Positions 50,001-61,845 of a stretch of 64,000 bases of DNA are shown here, piece by piece. Both the position numbers and the translations under genes were made by a program. Each line of letters begins with the position of its first letter. Within the stretch, counting starts at the first letter, position 1. This DNA is from Saccharum officinarum (taxonomy: Eukaryota > Streptophyta > Magnoliopsida > Poales > Poaceae): assembly GCA_020631735.1 (NCBI GenBank), contig CM036159.1:98696701-98760700 (forward strand), in the 5' to 3' direction. Below the pieces are notes generated by a model. The model ran no database searches, was not told the origin of the DNA, and saw only the letters and a list, made by a program, of their open reading frames with translations.

Positions 50001-52455
50001 GCATCACAACCCAAGATATAAAATAACAAGCAATATAATGAAATTTTCCTTATTTAACAAGGTCAAATCAAAACCCTAAGCAAACAGTGAACAAATAGTG
50101 TGTTTAATATTTTTCCTAGCAAGTACATGTCCTCACAAAATTAACAAAACAAGAATCACTATTTTTGGAGTTCTAAAACTCTAGATCTTGCTCTGATTAA
50201 GTTTAAAGGTATTTTTAGAGTATTTTTAAAACTTCAATAAAGACATTAGAAAATACCTACAAACATGTAACATATTATGACTCCACTGCATAGATCTTTT
50301 CTCAAGGATTCCAAAAAGTCCACTTTTACTATTTTTGGATTTACCTAGCAAGAGATATGCATTTTAGAAGATTTACACAAAATCTAGAATTCAAAATCAG
50401 CATAAAAGCAACCCTAACTAATTTCGCTAGGTGCACCCGATTCGGTACCCGTTCTCTACCACCCTTAACGCTGACCTGCGGGACCCGCTGCACACTTGGA
50501 CCCACTTGTCATTCACAGCGAGAGAGAGACAGAGAGACAGGAGGCGACGGTCTTCTTCCTCCCTCGCCGGGGAAAACAGAGGAGCTGCCGGAAACGGCCG
50601 GCCTCGGCGAGCAGCGGCTGGCGACGGCGATTGGGGGGCTGGCCGGCTTCGCGGCTGCGAGACGCGTCCGCGCGCGCTTGCGATGTGAGCTGAGGTGGCC
50701 CGTGGCCTCCTGGCCACGGATGCAGGCGACTGCGGTGGCGGCCATCTGTGGCAGGCGACTACCGGCGGTGGTGGGTCGAGGAGAAAGGCCGCGCGAGCAT
50801 TAGTAGTTCCATGCACATCTAAGGGGCCGCATGGCTTAGCTCGAGGTGATCCACGGCCGCTTGGCCATGGAGCTCTGCTTCGGCCGGCAATGGCGGTAGC
50901 GGCCGCATTCATGCGAGAAGGAGCAATGCCGGTGGCGGCCAAGGGGCGGGAAAACCCAAGGAGGCTTGCGCGTGCCCGTAGAGGTGCTCGACCCAGCCCA
51001 GGGCAGCCCGAGGTGGCCCAGCCGTGTTTGCCGGCGGCGGCTCCTGAGAGGAGGGAACTCCCATGGACGGACTGCTCCGGTGGTTTCCGGTCTAGCCGAG
51101 ACACGCAGAGCGTGGAGGAGGAGGAGGCAAAGGTGATGGCGCGAGCTTTTGAGCACGGGGAGGGACAGAGACGCGGTGGCATGGAGCTTGGCTGGCTCGG
51201 CAATGGCGGCCACGACCACGGTGGCGTGCGCACGCGAGCAGGGACGGAGAGGCAGGTGAGGGTGAGTGAAAAGGCTCGGAATAGAGCTTGGCAAGTGCTC
51301 TGGTGCTCCCCACATCGAGCGAGGCGCAGGAGCACGCGTCGGCCATGGCAGACGCCCACTCGCGCATGGTGGACACGCACCCAACACGCGGCGCCCTCAG
51401 AGGCAATTTTCCGAACAGGTGGTGGGCAACCGAGTGTCCGACGTGGGAGTCAATTTTGGGCCATTTCCGGGCTAAATCTGGACATGGGCCCAATACAAAG
51501 TTTGAAGCCCGTTCAAAGCTCTATGACTTTCCTTTAGGGAGCAAAGTCATTAGAGCTGTAGATTAGGAGATAATCAGTCTCCAAATCACCAGTGTCAACA
51601 TGTCAAGCTAGGGCTCAGTTTTGGGATTTTGCAATGCCAAACTTGGTCAAATTGATCCCAACTTTTTACATGTTATTCTCCATAACATAAACTCCAACTT
51701 TTGTTAAGGGGTCAAATCATGTTGGTTAGCAAAATCACGAGAACGCGGGATGCCAACGTCGATGTTACCGGAATTAGGGCTTAAAAATGGCTAAGTGCTG
51801 AAATCAGCCCTAAAACTGCCTTGTGGGCCCTGTTTGAGCATGTTCCACACATTTTCATGACTTGACTCTTAAACAAAGTTTGTTCCTTATAAAATTCTCC
51901 ACAACTTTGTCAAAGGGTGCACAGTCATGCAAAGCTTCTAGGTCACACTTTTGAAATGGTCAAACAAAAGGGTTCTAGGGTCCATACCTGGTCAACCATC
52001 AATTAGAAGCACATTTAGGCAAAATGATCAACATGAACATTGTTCCATTAAGTGTCCTAAGTGTAGTTAAGGTGTTGTATAGTTTATCTGGAGTCATTTG
52101 GGAAAATTTGCAAAGCTTGGTTGATGACCTATAGTTCCATTAACTTAATAGGGCAAATTCCAACAGGAATGAAACTTATCATTTCATGTGACTTTTTGAT
52201 TCCAAACTCCATGAAACCTTTCCAAGGATCAATATAGATAGTTATTGAGGTGAAACATATGAAGATACTTTGATAACAACACCTAAACATATATCTTTAG
52301 AATGACCTATATGTAAAGCAAAGCAAAGGAGTAACATCCAAGTTTAAATTAGGCTCCTCTTCGTAGGTTGACCTTGACATTGTCATCTCCACTAATATAT
52401 CATGTTTGAGCTTAAACCCACCACTTAATTGGTGATAAACACCTGGGGTGTTACA
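47083..52455 (-). repeat. LARD 5' LTR (right copy), 5373 bp
   Basis: Same length as the left copy; on the minus strand it starts TGTAACACCCCAGG and ends GGTTTTGTTACA. It is followed by target duplication TGTCC. Confidence 0.94.
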
Positions 52456-52460
52456 TGTCC

Positions 52461-53508
52461 GGTCGAGCTGGGAGCTTACTAGACTCTGACCGGATGCCAG
52501 GTGAGGCACGTCCGGTCATACGCTAGGGCGCATCCGGTCATACGCTAGGGCGCGTCCGGTCATAGCAACGGTAACTTCTGATGCGCACTGTTCACGCTTG
52601 TCCTGTAGTGACCGGACGCGTCCGGTCACCCTGACCGGAGCGTTCGGTCAACACGTTTTGAACTGCATCGTCCGTAACGGCTAGCTGCGTACCCCTTCGT
52701 TATAAATAGATGTTGGCCGGGGTTTGAGGGTAACTCTTGTACATTTTGAGACCTAGAGACATCCTTTGAGCTAGAGAACAACCCCTCCACTCATCTCTTT
52801 GCTTAGTTGCACATCTTGAGTGAGATTGAGTGAGATTCAAGTGCATTGCTTGAGAGTTGCATTTTAGAGGCACTTGATCTTCGAGTTGCTGCGGATTTCT
52901 TGTTACTCTTCCATGTTTCCCGACATGGTAGACGGCTTGGAGCAGCGGAGGTGATTGAGCTCACAATTGGAGATTGTTAGAGCCTTCACCAAGTGTTGTA
53001 AGGGGTTCTTGATCCTTCCCTGCCGGAGTTCACAAATTGGATACTCTAGTGAAGCTCGTGGCTTGGAGGATCTCCATCTTGTGTGCGGTTGTGCGGCGCT
53101 CGCTGAGGGCTCGACTCTTGATAGTCGATTAGCTCGCGAACCGACAAGTGGGTGTATCGCCACAACGGGGAGTAGCTTGCCGGGAAGCAAGTGAACCTCA
53201 GGATAAATTCTTGTGTTATTCTCTTCCCGAGGACTTCACTTGTGTGATTGATTGATTGGTACTTCTCATCTCTACACGACGGTATAATCACTCAAAGTTC
53301 TTCTCTCGTATTACTTCTTGTTTCTAGCTTATAGTTGTTGTTGTGTTTAGTGAATAGCTTTGTTATAGACTTGTGTAGGTGGCTTGCTTAATTAGTTAGA
53401 GCTAGAACATTTACTTCGCCACCTTTCATACTAACGTGTGGTTAAGTAATTCTTGTAGAAGTTTTAATTAGGCTATTCACCCCCCTCTAGCCTTTTTTGG
53501 ACCTTACA
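52461..53508 (+). repeat. Sirevirus family B solo LTR, right part
   Basis: Continues the palindrome array to about 52660, then TATA box 52701-52708, R and U5, hairpin GGCTA...TAGCC (53471-53492), and ends GGACCTTACA. Target duplication GACGA follows at 53509-53513. Joined with the left part, about 1.96 kb. Only one LTR and matching duplications mean LTR-LTR recombination removed the rest of the element. Confidence 0.93.
52701..52708 (+). promoter_or_regulatory. TATA box, family B solo LTR
   Basis: TATAAATA just downstream of the palindrome array. Confidence 0.7.
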
Positions 53509-53513
53509 GACGA

Positions 53514-56297
53514 TTAGATCAAGACGTCCTTCATTACACCGTTTGGCGCCTACTGCTACATGACTATGTCATTCAGGCTTAAGAATGCCGAGGCCACATA
53601 CCAGCATGCTATCCAGCACTGCCTTGCTGATGAGATCAAGGATGATCTGGTCAAAGCCTACATCGATGATATGGTCATGAAAACTAAGGAGTCTCACACC
53701 TTGGTCGACAATCTCCAGCGTACCTTCACGACTCTCAATAAGTACCAATGGAAGTTTAATCCAAAGAAGTGCATCTTTGGAGTCCCATCTGGTATATTAT
53801 TGGGCAACGTCATCAGCTATGATGGCATACGCCCCAACCCAAAGGCCATTTTGGATATGCAGCCACCCAAAAACGTCAAGGATATCCAGAAGCTCACTGG
53901 ATGTATGGCCGCCTTAAGCCGTTTCATCTCATGACTAGGCAAAAAGGGCTTGCCTTTCTTCAAGTTACTCAAGGCTTTAGAGAAGTTCATCTGGTTGGAA
54001 GAAGCTGACGCTGCCTTCACGCAGCTCAAAGAATTCTTAATCTCTCCTCCAATCCTTATAGCCCATCAGAAAGACGATGTTCTTCTTCTCTATATTGCTG
54101 CCACCGATCTCGTGGTCTCCACAGTCATCATGGTCGAGCGTGAGGAACCCGACCACGTGTACAAAGTCCAGCGCCCTATTTACTTCATCAGCAAGGTGCT
54201 CAATGAGTCCAAAGCCAGGTACCCACAAGTTCAAAAGCTGATCTACGCCATCCTAATTACATCCCAGAAGTTGAAACATTACTTTGACGGATATCAGGTG
54301 GTTGTCAAGACTAATTTCCCATTGGGAGACATCATTCAAAATAAGGACGCTAACGGACGCATCGTCAAGTGGGCAATGAAATTATGCCCTTATTCAATTG
54401 AGTTTCAGGATCGCACGTCCATCAAGTCTTAGGCTCTGGTGGACTTTATCATCGAATGGACAGACCTTAGCGCACCTCCCAGTCAGGGCCAGTCGAATAC
54501 TAGAATATGTATTTCAATGGCTCCCTAAACATCGACGGCGCAGGAGCAGGCGTGATCTTTATCTCACCAACCAACGAACAGCTCCACTACGTCCTTAGAA
54601 TTTATTTCCCTGCATCTAACAACGCTGCAGAATATGAGGCCTGCCTCCATGGCATGAGGATTGCAGTTGAGCTTAGCGTAAAATGTCTCCACATCTATGG
54701 AAATTTGGCCCTAGTCATTAACTAGCTTAACAAAGAATGGGACATGACTAGCGAGAAGATGGATGCTTATTGCAAAGAAATTAGAAAGTTGGAAGGCAAA
54801 TTCTATGGCATCGAGTACACACATGTGGTCCAGGACAAAAATCAAGCAGTCGATGAGGTTTCTAAGTTAGGGTCATCCCAAGCTCAAGTCCCACATGGCG
54901 TGTTCATACAAAACCTTGTTAAACCGTCCATCAAGGAAGAAGTAGATCAGATGGTCGAGAAGCCTCTAGACTAGCCTCTGGTGGCTATGGTTCCCCCTCC
55001 GAGCACTATAGAATCCTCTCCAACAACACATGTAGTACCTCCGACCACTAACACTGACGATTGGAGAGTACCTTTTATCAAGTTTTTGCAGAATGGGACC
55101 GGTTATGCTGATCGAACAGAGAACGAGCGGCTCATGCGCCGTAGTAAGTAGTACCTACTGGTCGACAGTGTCCTGATGTGCAAAAATGTAAAGGAGGAAG
55201 TTTTGATGAAGTGTATCACTCGAGAAGCATGTATTCAATTGCTCTATGAAATTCATAATGGTACTTGTGGCAATCATGCTATCTCTCGGATCCTGGTCGG
55301 TAAAGCTTTCCAAGCAGGTTTCTACCAGCCGTCTGCCGTGGCTGATGCAGAGAAGCTAGTCCGCCGCTGCGACAGATGCCAGTTTTTTGCCAAACGTATA
55401 CACGTACCAGCACATGAGATTCAGACCATACCAACTTCCTGGATCTTTGCATGCTTGGGACTATACATGATTGGTCCTTTCAAGCCAGCCCCTGGCAACT
55501 TCAAATGTGTCTTCGTGTTGATCGATAAGTTTTTCAAATGGATAGAGTACATACCTTTAACCAAAGCATCATCAGAGAAGGCGGTTGAGTTCCTTGATCA
55601 GATTATACACCATTTTGGCCTCCCCGATAGCATAATTATAGACCTAGGGACTCAGTTCACTGAAAATGCATTCTGGGACTTCTGTGATGAAAGGAGCATA
55701 GTTGTGAAATATGTGTCAGTAGCGCATCCCAGAGCTAATGGGCAGGTCTAAAGGGTCAATGGTATGATCCTCGACGCATTGAAAAAGAGGTTGTATAGGG
55801 AAAATGACAAAGCTCCTTGGAAGATGGCTTAAAGAATTGCCGGCTGTGGTCTAGGCACTACGAACCCAGCCCAGTCACAAACACTGGTGCCTCCCTATAC
55901 TTCATGGTCTATGGTGCAGAAGCAGTACTCCCTGCAGATATCGCCTTCAGATCATCGCGTGTTGAGAACTTTGATGAAGACAGGTCTTTCGAAGCACGTG
56001 AACTTGAGGTCAACTGCTCTGAAGAACGATGGCTTGACTCTTGTGTACGAACAGTCAAGTACCTAGTTGTACTATGCAAATATTACAACATGAATATCAA
56101 AGAACGTCTCTTCATAGTCGAGGACTTGGTCTCGAAGTGGAAAACAAATCAAGAAGGCATGCACAAGCTCTCATCTCCTTGAGAAGGACCGTTTGAGGTC
56201 ATCGAAGTCACTCGGCCTACTTCATATAGGCTGGGTCACCTCAATGGTACTGAAGTACCCAACTCCTGACATATTGACAAGCTTAGGCGTTTCTACC
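53514..56297 (+). pseudogene. pol: Tat-2 RT (rest), RNase H, archaeal-type RNase H, integrase
   Basis: Continues the RT cut at 35978: FITPFGAYCYM, then YIDD (about 53650-53665), ending in a TGA at 53932-53934. RNase H follows to a TAG at 54430-54432. A second RNase H of archaeal type starts near 54505 (NAAEYEACLHG); the first acidic position reads FNGS where this family normally has Asp. The dual RNase H is a Tat hallmark. Integrase from about 55170 has CDRC, then GLYMIGPF where the first catalytic Asp is expected (Tyr here), an intact second Asp in IIDLGTQF, and TAA at the catalytic Glu position (55749-55751). Pol ends near 56290; AATAAA lies at 56349-56354. Confidence 0.9.
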
Positions 56298-56892
56298 CAT
56301 AGAGCGCATAAATAAGATATGTACCCTTCTTGTACTTTGATTATTTCAATAAAGCAATTATGTTTTTTCTGATTACTTTAATATATTTGTTTGGATAATA
56401 CTCTCTAACTAATATTTTACAAAATAAGCTAGTTGACAGACCACCATTTCTTCTTGAGTTCTCAGAGCCTGCCCTGTCTCTGGCCTCTCCCTACGCGTGC
56501 ACAGGACCCGCTCTCTACGCTCTAAGTGGTCAGCATTTGCTCTCTAGTCAGATCTGTGTGCTCTTACGAGTATACAAGCTCCACGCTTCACTCTCAGACC
56601 ACTTGTTCGACCAGGGCCGTATGGATTCACAAGATGACGTGTCTACCGATTGTTACAACCAAACTAGAACACTTGTGCGTTCTAACTTAGTTATCGATTT
56701 AACACAATATACAAGCTTAACATGTTTTTTAGATCAAAAACAACACAAGCTTACATTATTGCAATAGTACTTTATTACAACCTTACCTAACGAGGTACAA
56801 GTTTACAATAAACTAAACTATTGTTTGCTCTATAGCTACAGGTAACCAGCAATCGGTGCTCGAGTTGGGATTGGCTCGTGATTACCACTTAT
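56298..56892. other. Convergent 3' region between Tat-2 pol and the antisense gene
   Basis: About 600 bases without an ORF. It holds AATAAA on the plus strand at 56349-56354 and AATAAA on the minus strand (plus-strand TTTATT, 56771-56776), the latter about 117 bases past the stop of the antisense gene. Confidence 0.6.
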
Positions 56893-59800
56893 CTACGACT
56901 GTGGCGCTGCCTCCGCTGATCGAGCTTGAGACACAGGAGTCTGGCTGATCGTGACCACATGCTCCGACTGCTCCTTGTTTGAAAATTGCCTGGCTTGGGA
57001 TTGGCTGGTCGAGACCACAGTCCCAGGTGGTCGGCTTGAAGACCCCAGAGCAGAAGTCATCGACGTTCCTTGCGATGGCGGTGTTGGTGTTCCGCACAGG
57101 TTTATATCGTCGATTATCATCGCCGCCAGCTCAGATAACTGGCCCCGCATCTCTCCTGCTTCCTGCACGCTGACTTCCTTGGGGTAGCTCTTTGTGAAGC
57201 GCGTGAAGTCGATCAGGGGATAATGCGTGCGCACCATGCTTAGCACATGGGCGCCCACAAACTCTCCGGCCTCCTTCACCAACTGCTGAAGCCAACCCCA
57301 GGCTAGTTGACATTTGTCTATTACTCCTAGTTGTGGCGCTCGCTGTTCGGTTGGTGGCAGTCCCGGATCGAGCAAGTTGAGCACTGGCCCGATCCCCGGC
57401 ACCATCTACGCGCAGCGATCCTTCCAGAGGTTGCGGTCCTTCTAGATCTCTAAAATATGCTTCTTGGCATTGATCTTTAATACTGCAGCAGGGTATTTTG
57501 GTCAAAACAATGCCAAAGGACATACATTGAGTCGTGAAACCATGATCAAGAAAATGGCCACTTACTGGTTATCTCTTGGTTTCTAGCCTTCACCTCTTTG
57601 GTCATCTTCATCGACTAGTCTTAGAGCCGTGCGTGGTCCTCTACCAACCGGGCATTTTCTATCGATAATCGGGCACCCTCCTCGGCCATGCGCGTGTTTT
57701 TCGTCTGAAGCCTGGTGACTTCCTTTGCCAGGTCTACAACACGTTCTGGGTGACATATCAGTGTGTATCAACATTACTTTTTTAGTGTTTGAACATGCAC
57801 GACTAAGATAAGTTACCTGCCTTTCCTGCTCTTTCTGACCAAGCTGAAGGATAGCATTAAGCTTTTGCGACTCGAGCTCCGTCTGGTCCTTTTCAGCAGT
57901 CTCGAGTCACTTGCGCAGACGCTCTACTTCAGCCATCAGCAGCTAGTTGTCTTCAGAGATGCCTTGAATCTGGTCAAAGCACCATTTTTGGTACTTTGCA
58001 GTCTTCACGAGGCCCTATATATCACATACAATATCATTTCTGCATGTCTAAATACTAAGGCTGGTCTAAGACAGTTCTCAAGGAGTCCTCTTACCTGTAC
58101 TTCTCTGATGAGTCGTTTTGCTGCCCGCTCCACTCTCTGTGTCTCCTCGTCGATGGAGATCTCCTCATGGCAGACGTAATGGTCTCCACGTCCACGGCAA
58201 ATGTATACATGTTGACGCCCATCTTGTGGGTGCCCTTGGATTTCCTCGACGACGTCGTCATCAGAATATGCCACCTGCTCGGCACTAGCTTTCCTTTGCT
58301 CTTGGTTTAGCTCAGTGATCAACAATGTCACTGCTGATTTACCTCAGGCTGTGGCATCAGGCAGACCACCTTGCGTCGAGCTTGTGGTGGTTGTGGTCTG
58401 CCCGGGCATGCCCTGATTGGTCTCGGGGACTTGCCTTTCAGTCAGTGGATCCAGAAGACCTTGCTCAGGTGCCACCTGCTCTGGGGCCACCTGCTCGGGC
58501 ACCTGCTCGAGCACTCCCATGTTCGCCATGTTGCCCGCATCCTTGCTCGTTGTCGGTTCTTCCACCCTGGTGGTCTGATCCATCGGTTGCTTGGCGGATG
58601 TCGTCGTGGTGGTCGACTCGGTTGCCCCAGTGGTGGCCAGTTGCTCGGGTCTCTCCGTTGATGCCGAGCTAACACATGACAACAGAACAGTTACCTTTAC
58701 TAATTATACGCTCGCTAATATGATTAACACATTATTTAAATGAGTTTTCAGGAACTTACAGATCTGAGCTCTGATGTATGGTGGTGAAGGCGCAATGCCG
58801 CGGTTGCCCTGGGCTTGAGCGCTGAGCAGAGGAACCCTAGCCTCCATCTGGTGGTGGCGGCCTAGTTTCCTCTTCAGCTGTCCTCGCGCTTGGTGTCGGC
58901 CCCATCGGAGGCGTCTGTTTTTCTTACGGCCCCTTTACTGGTGAGGACGATACCCCTTGCATTGTCTGCTCGCTCCTCTTTTTTTAGGATTGAGCATGTA
59001 GGCGCTCGCGTCCTCCTCCTCTTCGTCCTCTGACCAATCTAGCATGGTTCGACGGTGTTTCCTGGTCGAGTCTTCTGGGCCCTCGTTTGCCTGGGAGCTC
59101 CTGACCCTCTTCTTTGACTGGTCGGTGGTGACTGGACTCTTCCTAGTTCCGGCCCGGGCCCCGGAGTCATGGTCGTCCTCGATGTGCATGTAGCACCGCT
59201 CCATGTTCCGTGGTGGCGGATCCACGCTCTGCGGGTGCTCGACTCCAGGTGCCAACAACATGAATAGGTTGTGTCTCTCCACGCCGTGCACATGTATACA
59301 CGCAAAGACAAGACAAATTAGAAATTTTTACTCTTCGATGTTCGGTAACAATTCTCGGAGCTAAAGAGTTTGGTTGTTTACCTTCAGAGCTGGTCGGATG
59401 AGTTTATACGCATGCTGGATCTTGCTCGGGGAAGAGTAGCCTTGGTCTGCCAGATTGAACAACTCCCCAATTCGGCGTATGACTTCGTCATGGTCTAGGT
59501 CCTCCGAACGCATCCTCGTCTGGTCGGCCGAGCCTTGGTACTTGTACCCGGCGTGCACCCTCCTCTGGCAAGGTTGCACACGCCGGCTAATGAAGTTCCC
59601 AGCCATAGCCGGTCCGTCCAGGTGGTTCCACGGGAGCAGCGCCACCAACTCCTCCACCTGCCCGGTCAGCTTTGGTCGCTCATTCCAAGCTACTCTCTTA
59701 TCCATAATATACTCGACGTCACACAACGTAGTGCTGTTGGCCTCTTCGCGAATGTAAAACCACTTCTTGTACCAGTCTCCGAGTGAGGTGTTCCAAGGAC

Positions 59801-60323
59801 AGCTCAGGTACTCCTGCTTCATCCTATCCCGGAGCGTCAGGTACACTCCACCAGCAATTTTGGAGCCACCCTAGGACCCCTTCTTCCTCAAGCAAAACAT
59901 ATATCGAAAGAGGTCGAAATGGGGTTGGATTCCCCCATACGCCTCACACAGGTGGATAAAAATAGAAACAAGGAAAATCGAGTTGGGTTGCAAATTGCAA
60001 ATCCCAATCTCATAATACAAACATAGACCTTGGTGGAATGGATGGACAGGAACCCCAAAACCCTGCTTGAAGAAATCTTCAAAGACGACTATCGCACCAG
60101 GCTAGGGATTGGGGTAGCTATTGCTGCCCGCTGGCCGCCATCCAGCAAGCTCCCGGTTGTGAAGCACGCCCAGGCTGACGAGGTCTTTGATGGTCGATTC
60201 GGTGGACTTCGATTTCCACCACTCCTTCCTCATCATTTCGGCCCTTTTTGCCATCTCCTTCTTGGCTATCTTCTACCTTTCTCTCCTCTTTGCCTTGGCT
60301 CTGCTGGTGTACAGAGAGCACAT
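56893..60323 (-). pseudogene. Antisense multi-exon gene in the 3' region of Tat-2
   Basis: Opposite strand to pol. Inferred exons: 60323 (or ATG 60254)-59382, 59276-58760, 58668-58095, 58014-57817, 57745-57566 and 57482-56893; introns of 105, 91, 80, 71 and 83 bases, all GT-AG, several with GTAAG donors. Four of five junctions keep the reading frame. Exon 1 has the fold known as putative gypsy-type transposon domain (VFEDFFKQGFGVPVHPF, LCEAYGGIQPHF, then WKWFY-like Trp-rich blocks). Exons 2-3 encode acidic and Thr/Glu/Pro-rich linkers, 4-5 a coiled coil, 6 a helical block (AGEFVGAHVLSMVRTHYPLID) and Ser/Gln-rich tail. Several in-frame stops, a frameshift in the 7-A run at 58979-58985, and a frame slip at the fourth junction mean this copy is dead. 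Antisense ORFs are known in Tat elements; function is unknown. Confidence 0.78.
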
Positions 60324-60454
60324 CGCTCCTAGCGGCAGCGAGGTGTGCTAATGGCGGCGGCAAAATCGGACTAGGGCACGCGGGTTGGAGGAAGAAGGCG
60401 GTTGGTTTGCAAATACGACTGTTGGGTGTAAATGAGGAATGGCCGCACTTCGGC

Positions 60455-60461
60455 TATTTAT
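60455..60461 (-). promoter_or_regulatory. TATA-like box of the Tat-2 antisense gene
   Basis: ATAAATA in GAGATAAATAGCC on the minus strand, about 130 bases upstream of the first ATG at 60323. The following leader has a CT-rich stretch. Confidence 0.55.
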
Positions 60462-60780
60462 CTCATTCACTCTGTCATTCCACCTACCCAAGATTCTTGG
60501 AATACGTGTACAATAAACATGGCACAATCCCTTCGGTTTTTGCTTTTTTCGGTTATTGTGCCAGTAAATGCGCACCTCGTTTCCTCTGCGGGAGGGCTCA
60601 CACTGGCATGCTACGTCTGACGGACGGTTTGTTGTGACACTGACAAGGTAGATGAGCGTGACAATAACATCACATCAGTCAACTCTTTATGACATCATGA
60701 CAGAGCAAGGAAGAAAGAAAAATACAAATTCAATATTTAGATTCAGACGGGAAGACAGTAAGAGATACTTGGGGCGAGAT
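60462..60780 (+). other. Tat-2 3' region upstream of the antisense promoter
   Basis: About 320 bases with no ORF or repeat that I recognise. GAGAT (60776-60780) is the candidate target duplication of the next element. Confidence 0.5.
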
Positions 60781-61355
60781 TGAAAGTCCTATGTTTGGTG
60801 TTGGTAATTAGTGATAATGCCTAAGTACTAATCAAATGCCTAAGTTGTATGTAGCATATGAGGATTAGTACACTCCAAGGTTGGTGGCAAGATGGACATG
60901 GTGATCATGATGGCCACACTTGGATTTGGACGCAACCCTACGTGATCAAGGCAAAGGTATATGCTTAAGGGTTGTGTTTTAGTAACCAAGACACCTAGTG
61001 GGTGTGGTTACATTATAGGATAGATAGCCGTACTATAAAGAGGGGAATGACGCGGCTATTGAACTCCTAAGTGCCTCTAGATGTGCATTTCATGATCATA
61101 TGCATTTGGATAGAACTAATATCGCCTCGAAAAATGATTATGAAAATGCTAACACACTCACACATGACGAGATCACTTGGTGATGTTAGCACGTTTGCGA
61201 CGGCGGTGGAGTTTGAGCGGTAGAGAGGGTTTGGGTTCCTCTCTCCCTCCCGCCGAGCTTGCGAGGCGGGATTCAGGCGTTTTCGAGAAGTTGAAACGAT
61301 TATTTTCCACTACGCCGGAAGTCCGGAAAAGAAACGGAGGCGAACGGAGGTCACA

Positions 61356-61795
61356 GAGGTGACCGGACGCTGAACCGGACGCGGTCCTTGCATGACCGGA
61401 CGCGTCCGGTCAGTGTTCAGTGTCTGCGCGTTTTTCAGTTTGATGATCGGACGCGAGGCACGTCCGGTCACTGATGATCGGACGCGTCCGGTCGTTCAGG
61501 GAGCTTACTGGACTGTAACCGGATGCTGGCACTGTCGCGTCCGGTCATTTTCTTCAGCGCGTCCGGTCACTATTTCATTGAGCGCTGCTCAGGCGACCAG
61601 CGCGTCCGGTCCTTCATGGGACCAGCGCGTCCGGTCGTTCCCGGCGCGTCCGGTCGTTGCTTCGCAGTTAGCCGTTGGGCGACCAGCACGTCCGGTCGTT
61701 TGGACTAGCGCGTCCGGTCAGTACTTCACGAGTTAGCCGTTGGGCGACCAGCGCGTCCGGTCAGTTGGACCAGCGCGTCCGGTCAGCCCGATTTC
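61356..61795. repeat. CCGG palindrome array in the family A LTR
   Basis: Many full or half copies of GACCGGACGCGTCCGGTC, an 18-base perfect palindrome, often as the half GACCAGCGCGTCCGGTC. CpG-rich and irregularly spaced. It lies immediately upstream of the TATA box. Confidence 0.88.
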
Positions 61796-61837
61796 GGCTG
61801 TTTAAGTTTCTAATGGCTATATTCGAAGGGGTACGTC

Positions 61838-61845
61838 TATAAATA
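61838..61845 (+). promoter_or_regulatory. TATA box, family A LTR
   Basis: TATAAATA followed by CTCG. Transcription would start about 30 bases downstream. Confidence 0.72.

Larger units (their letters stand above)
36893..52455 (-). mobile_element. Large retrotransposon derivative (LARD), non-coding, young
   Basis: 15.6-kb minus-strand element with two 5373-bp LTRs, perfect 5-bp target duplications TGTCC (36888-36892 and 52456-52460), a tRNA-Met type primer site and a polypurine tract, but no gag or pol. By eye the LTRs differ by about 40 substitutions and no indel, below 1 percent. Replication must have used proteins from another element; its polypurine context and LTR start match Tekay. Confidence 0.93.
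31606..60780 (+). mobile_element. Ty3/gypsy Tat-type element (Tat-2), split by nested insertions
   Basis: Plus strand: 5' LTR, GCGTGCC-type primer site, gag, protease and RT to 35978; insertion 35979-53513 including one copy of its target duplication; then RT, RNase H, a second (archaeal-type) RNase H and INT to about 56290; and a 3' region with an antisense spliced gene. Its 3' LTR would lie beyond the family A element at 60781, off the window. AAAAG (31601-31605) is the candidate left target duplication. Many stops, mostly changes such as CGA to TGA, CAG to TAG and TGG to TAG, mark it as an old copy. Confidence 0.9.

Noticed and set aside
56893..60323. A host gene captured between two retrotransposons
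   Set aside because: The exon 1 domain and location 3' of pol match antisense ORFs of Tat elements, so it belongs to the element and is not a separate host locus.
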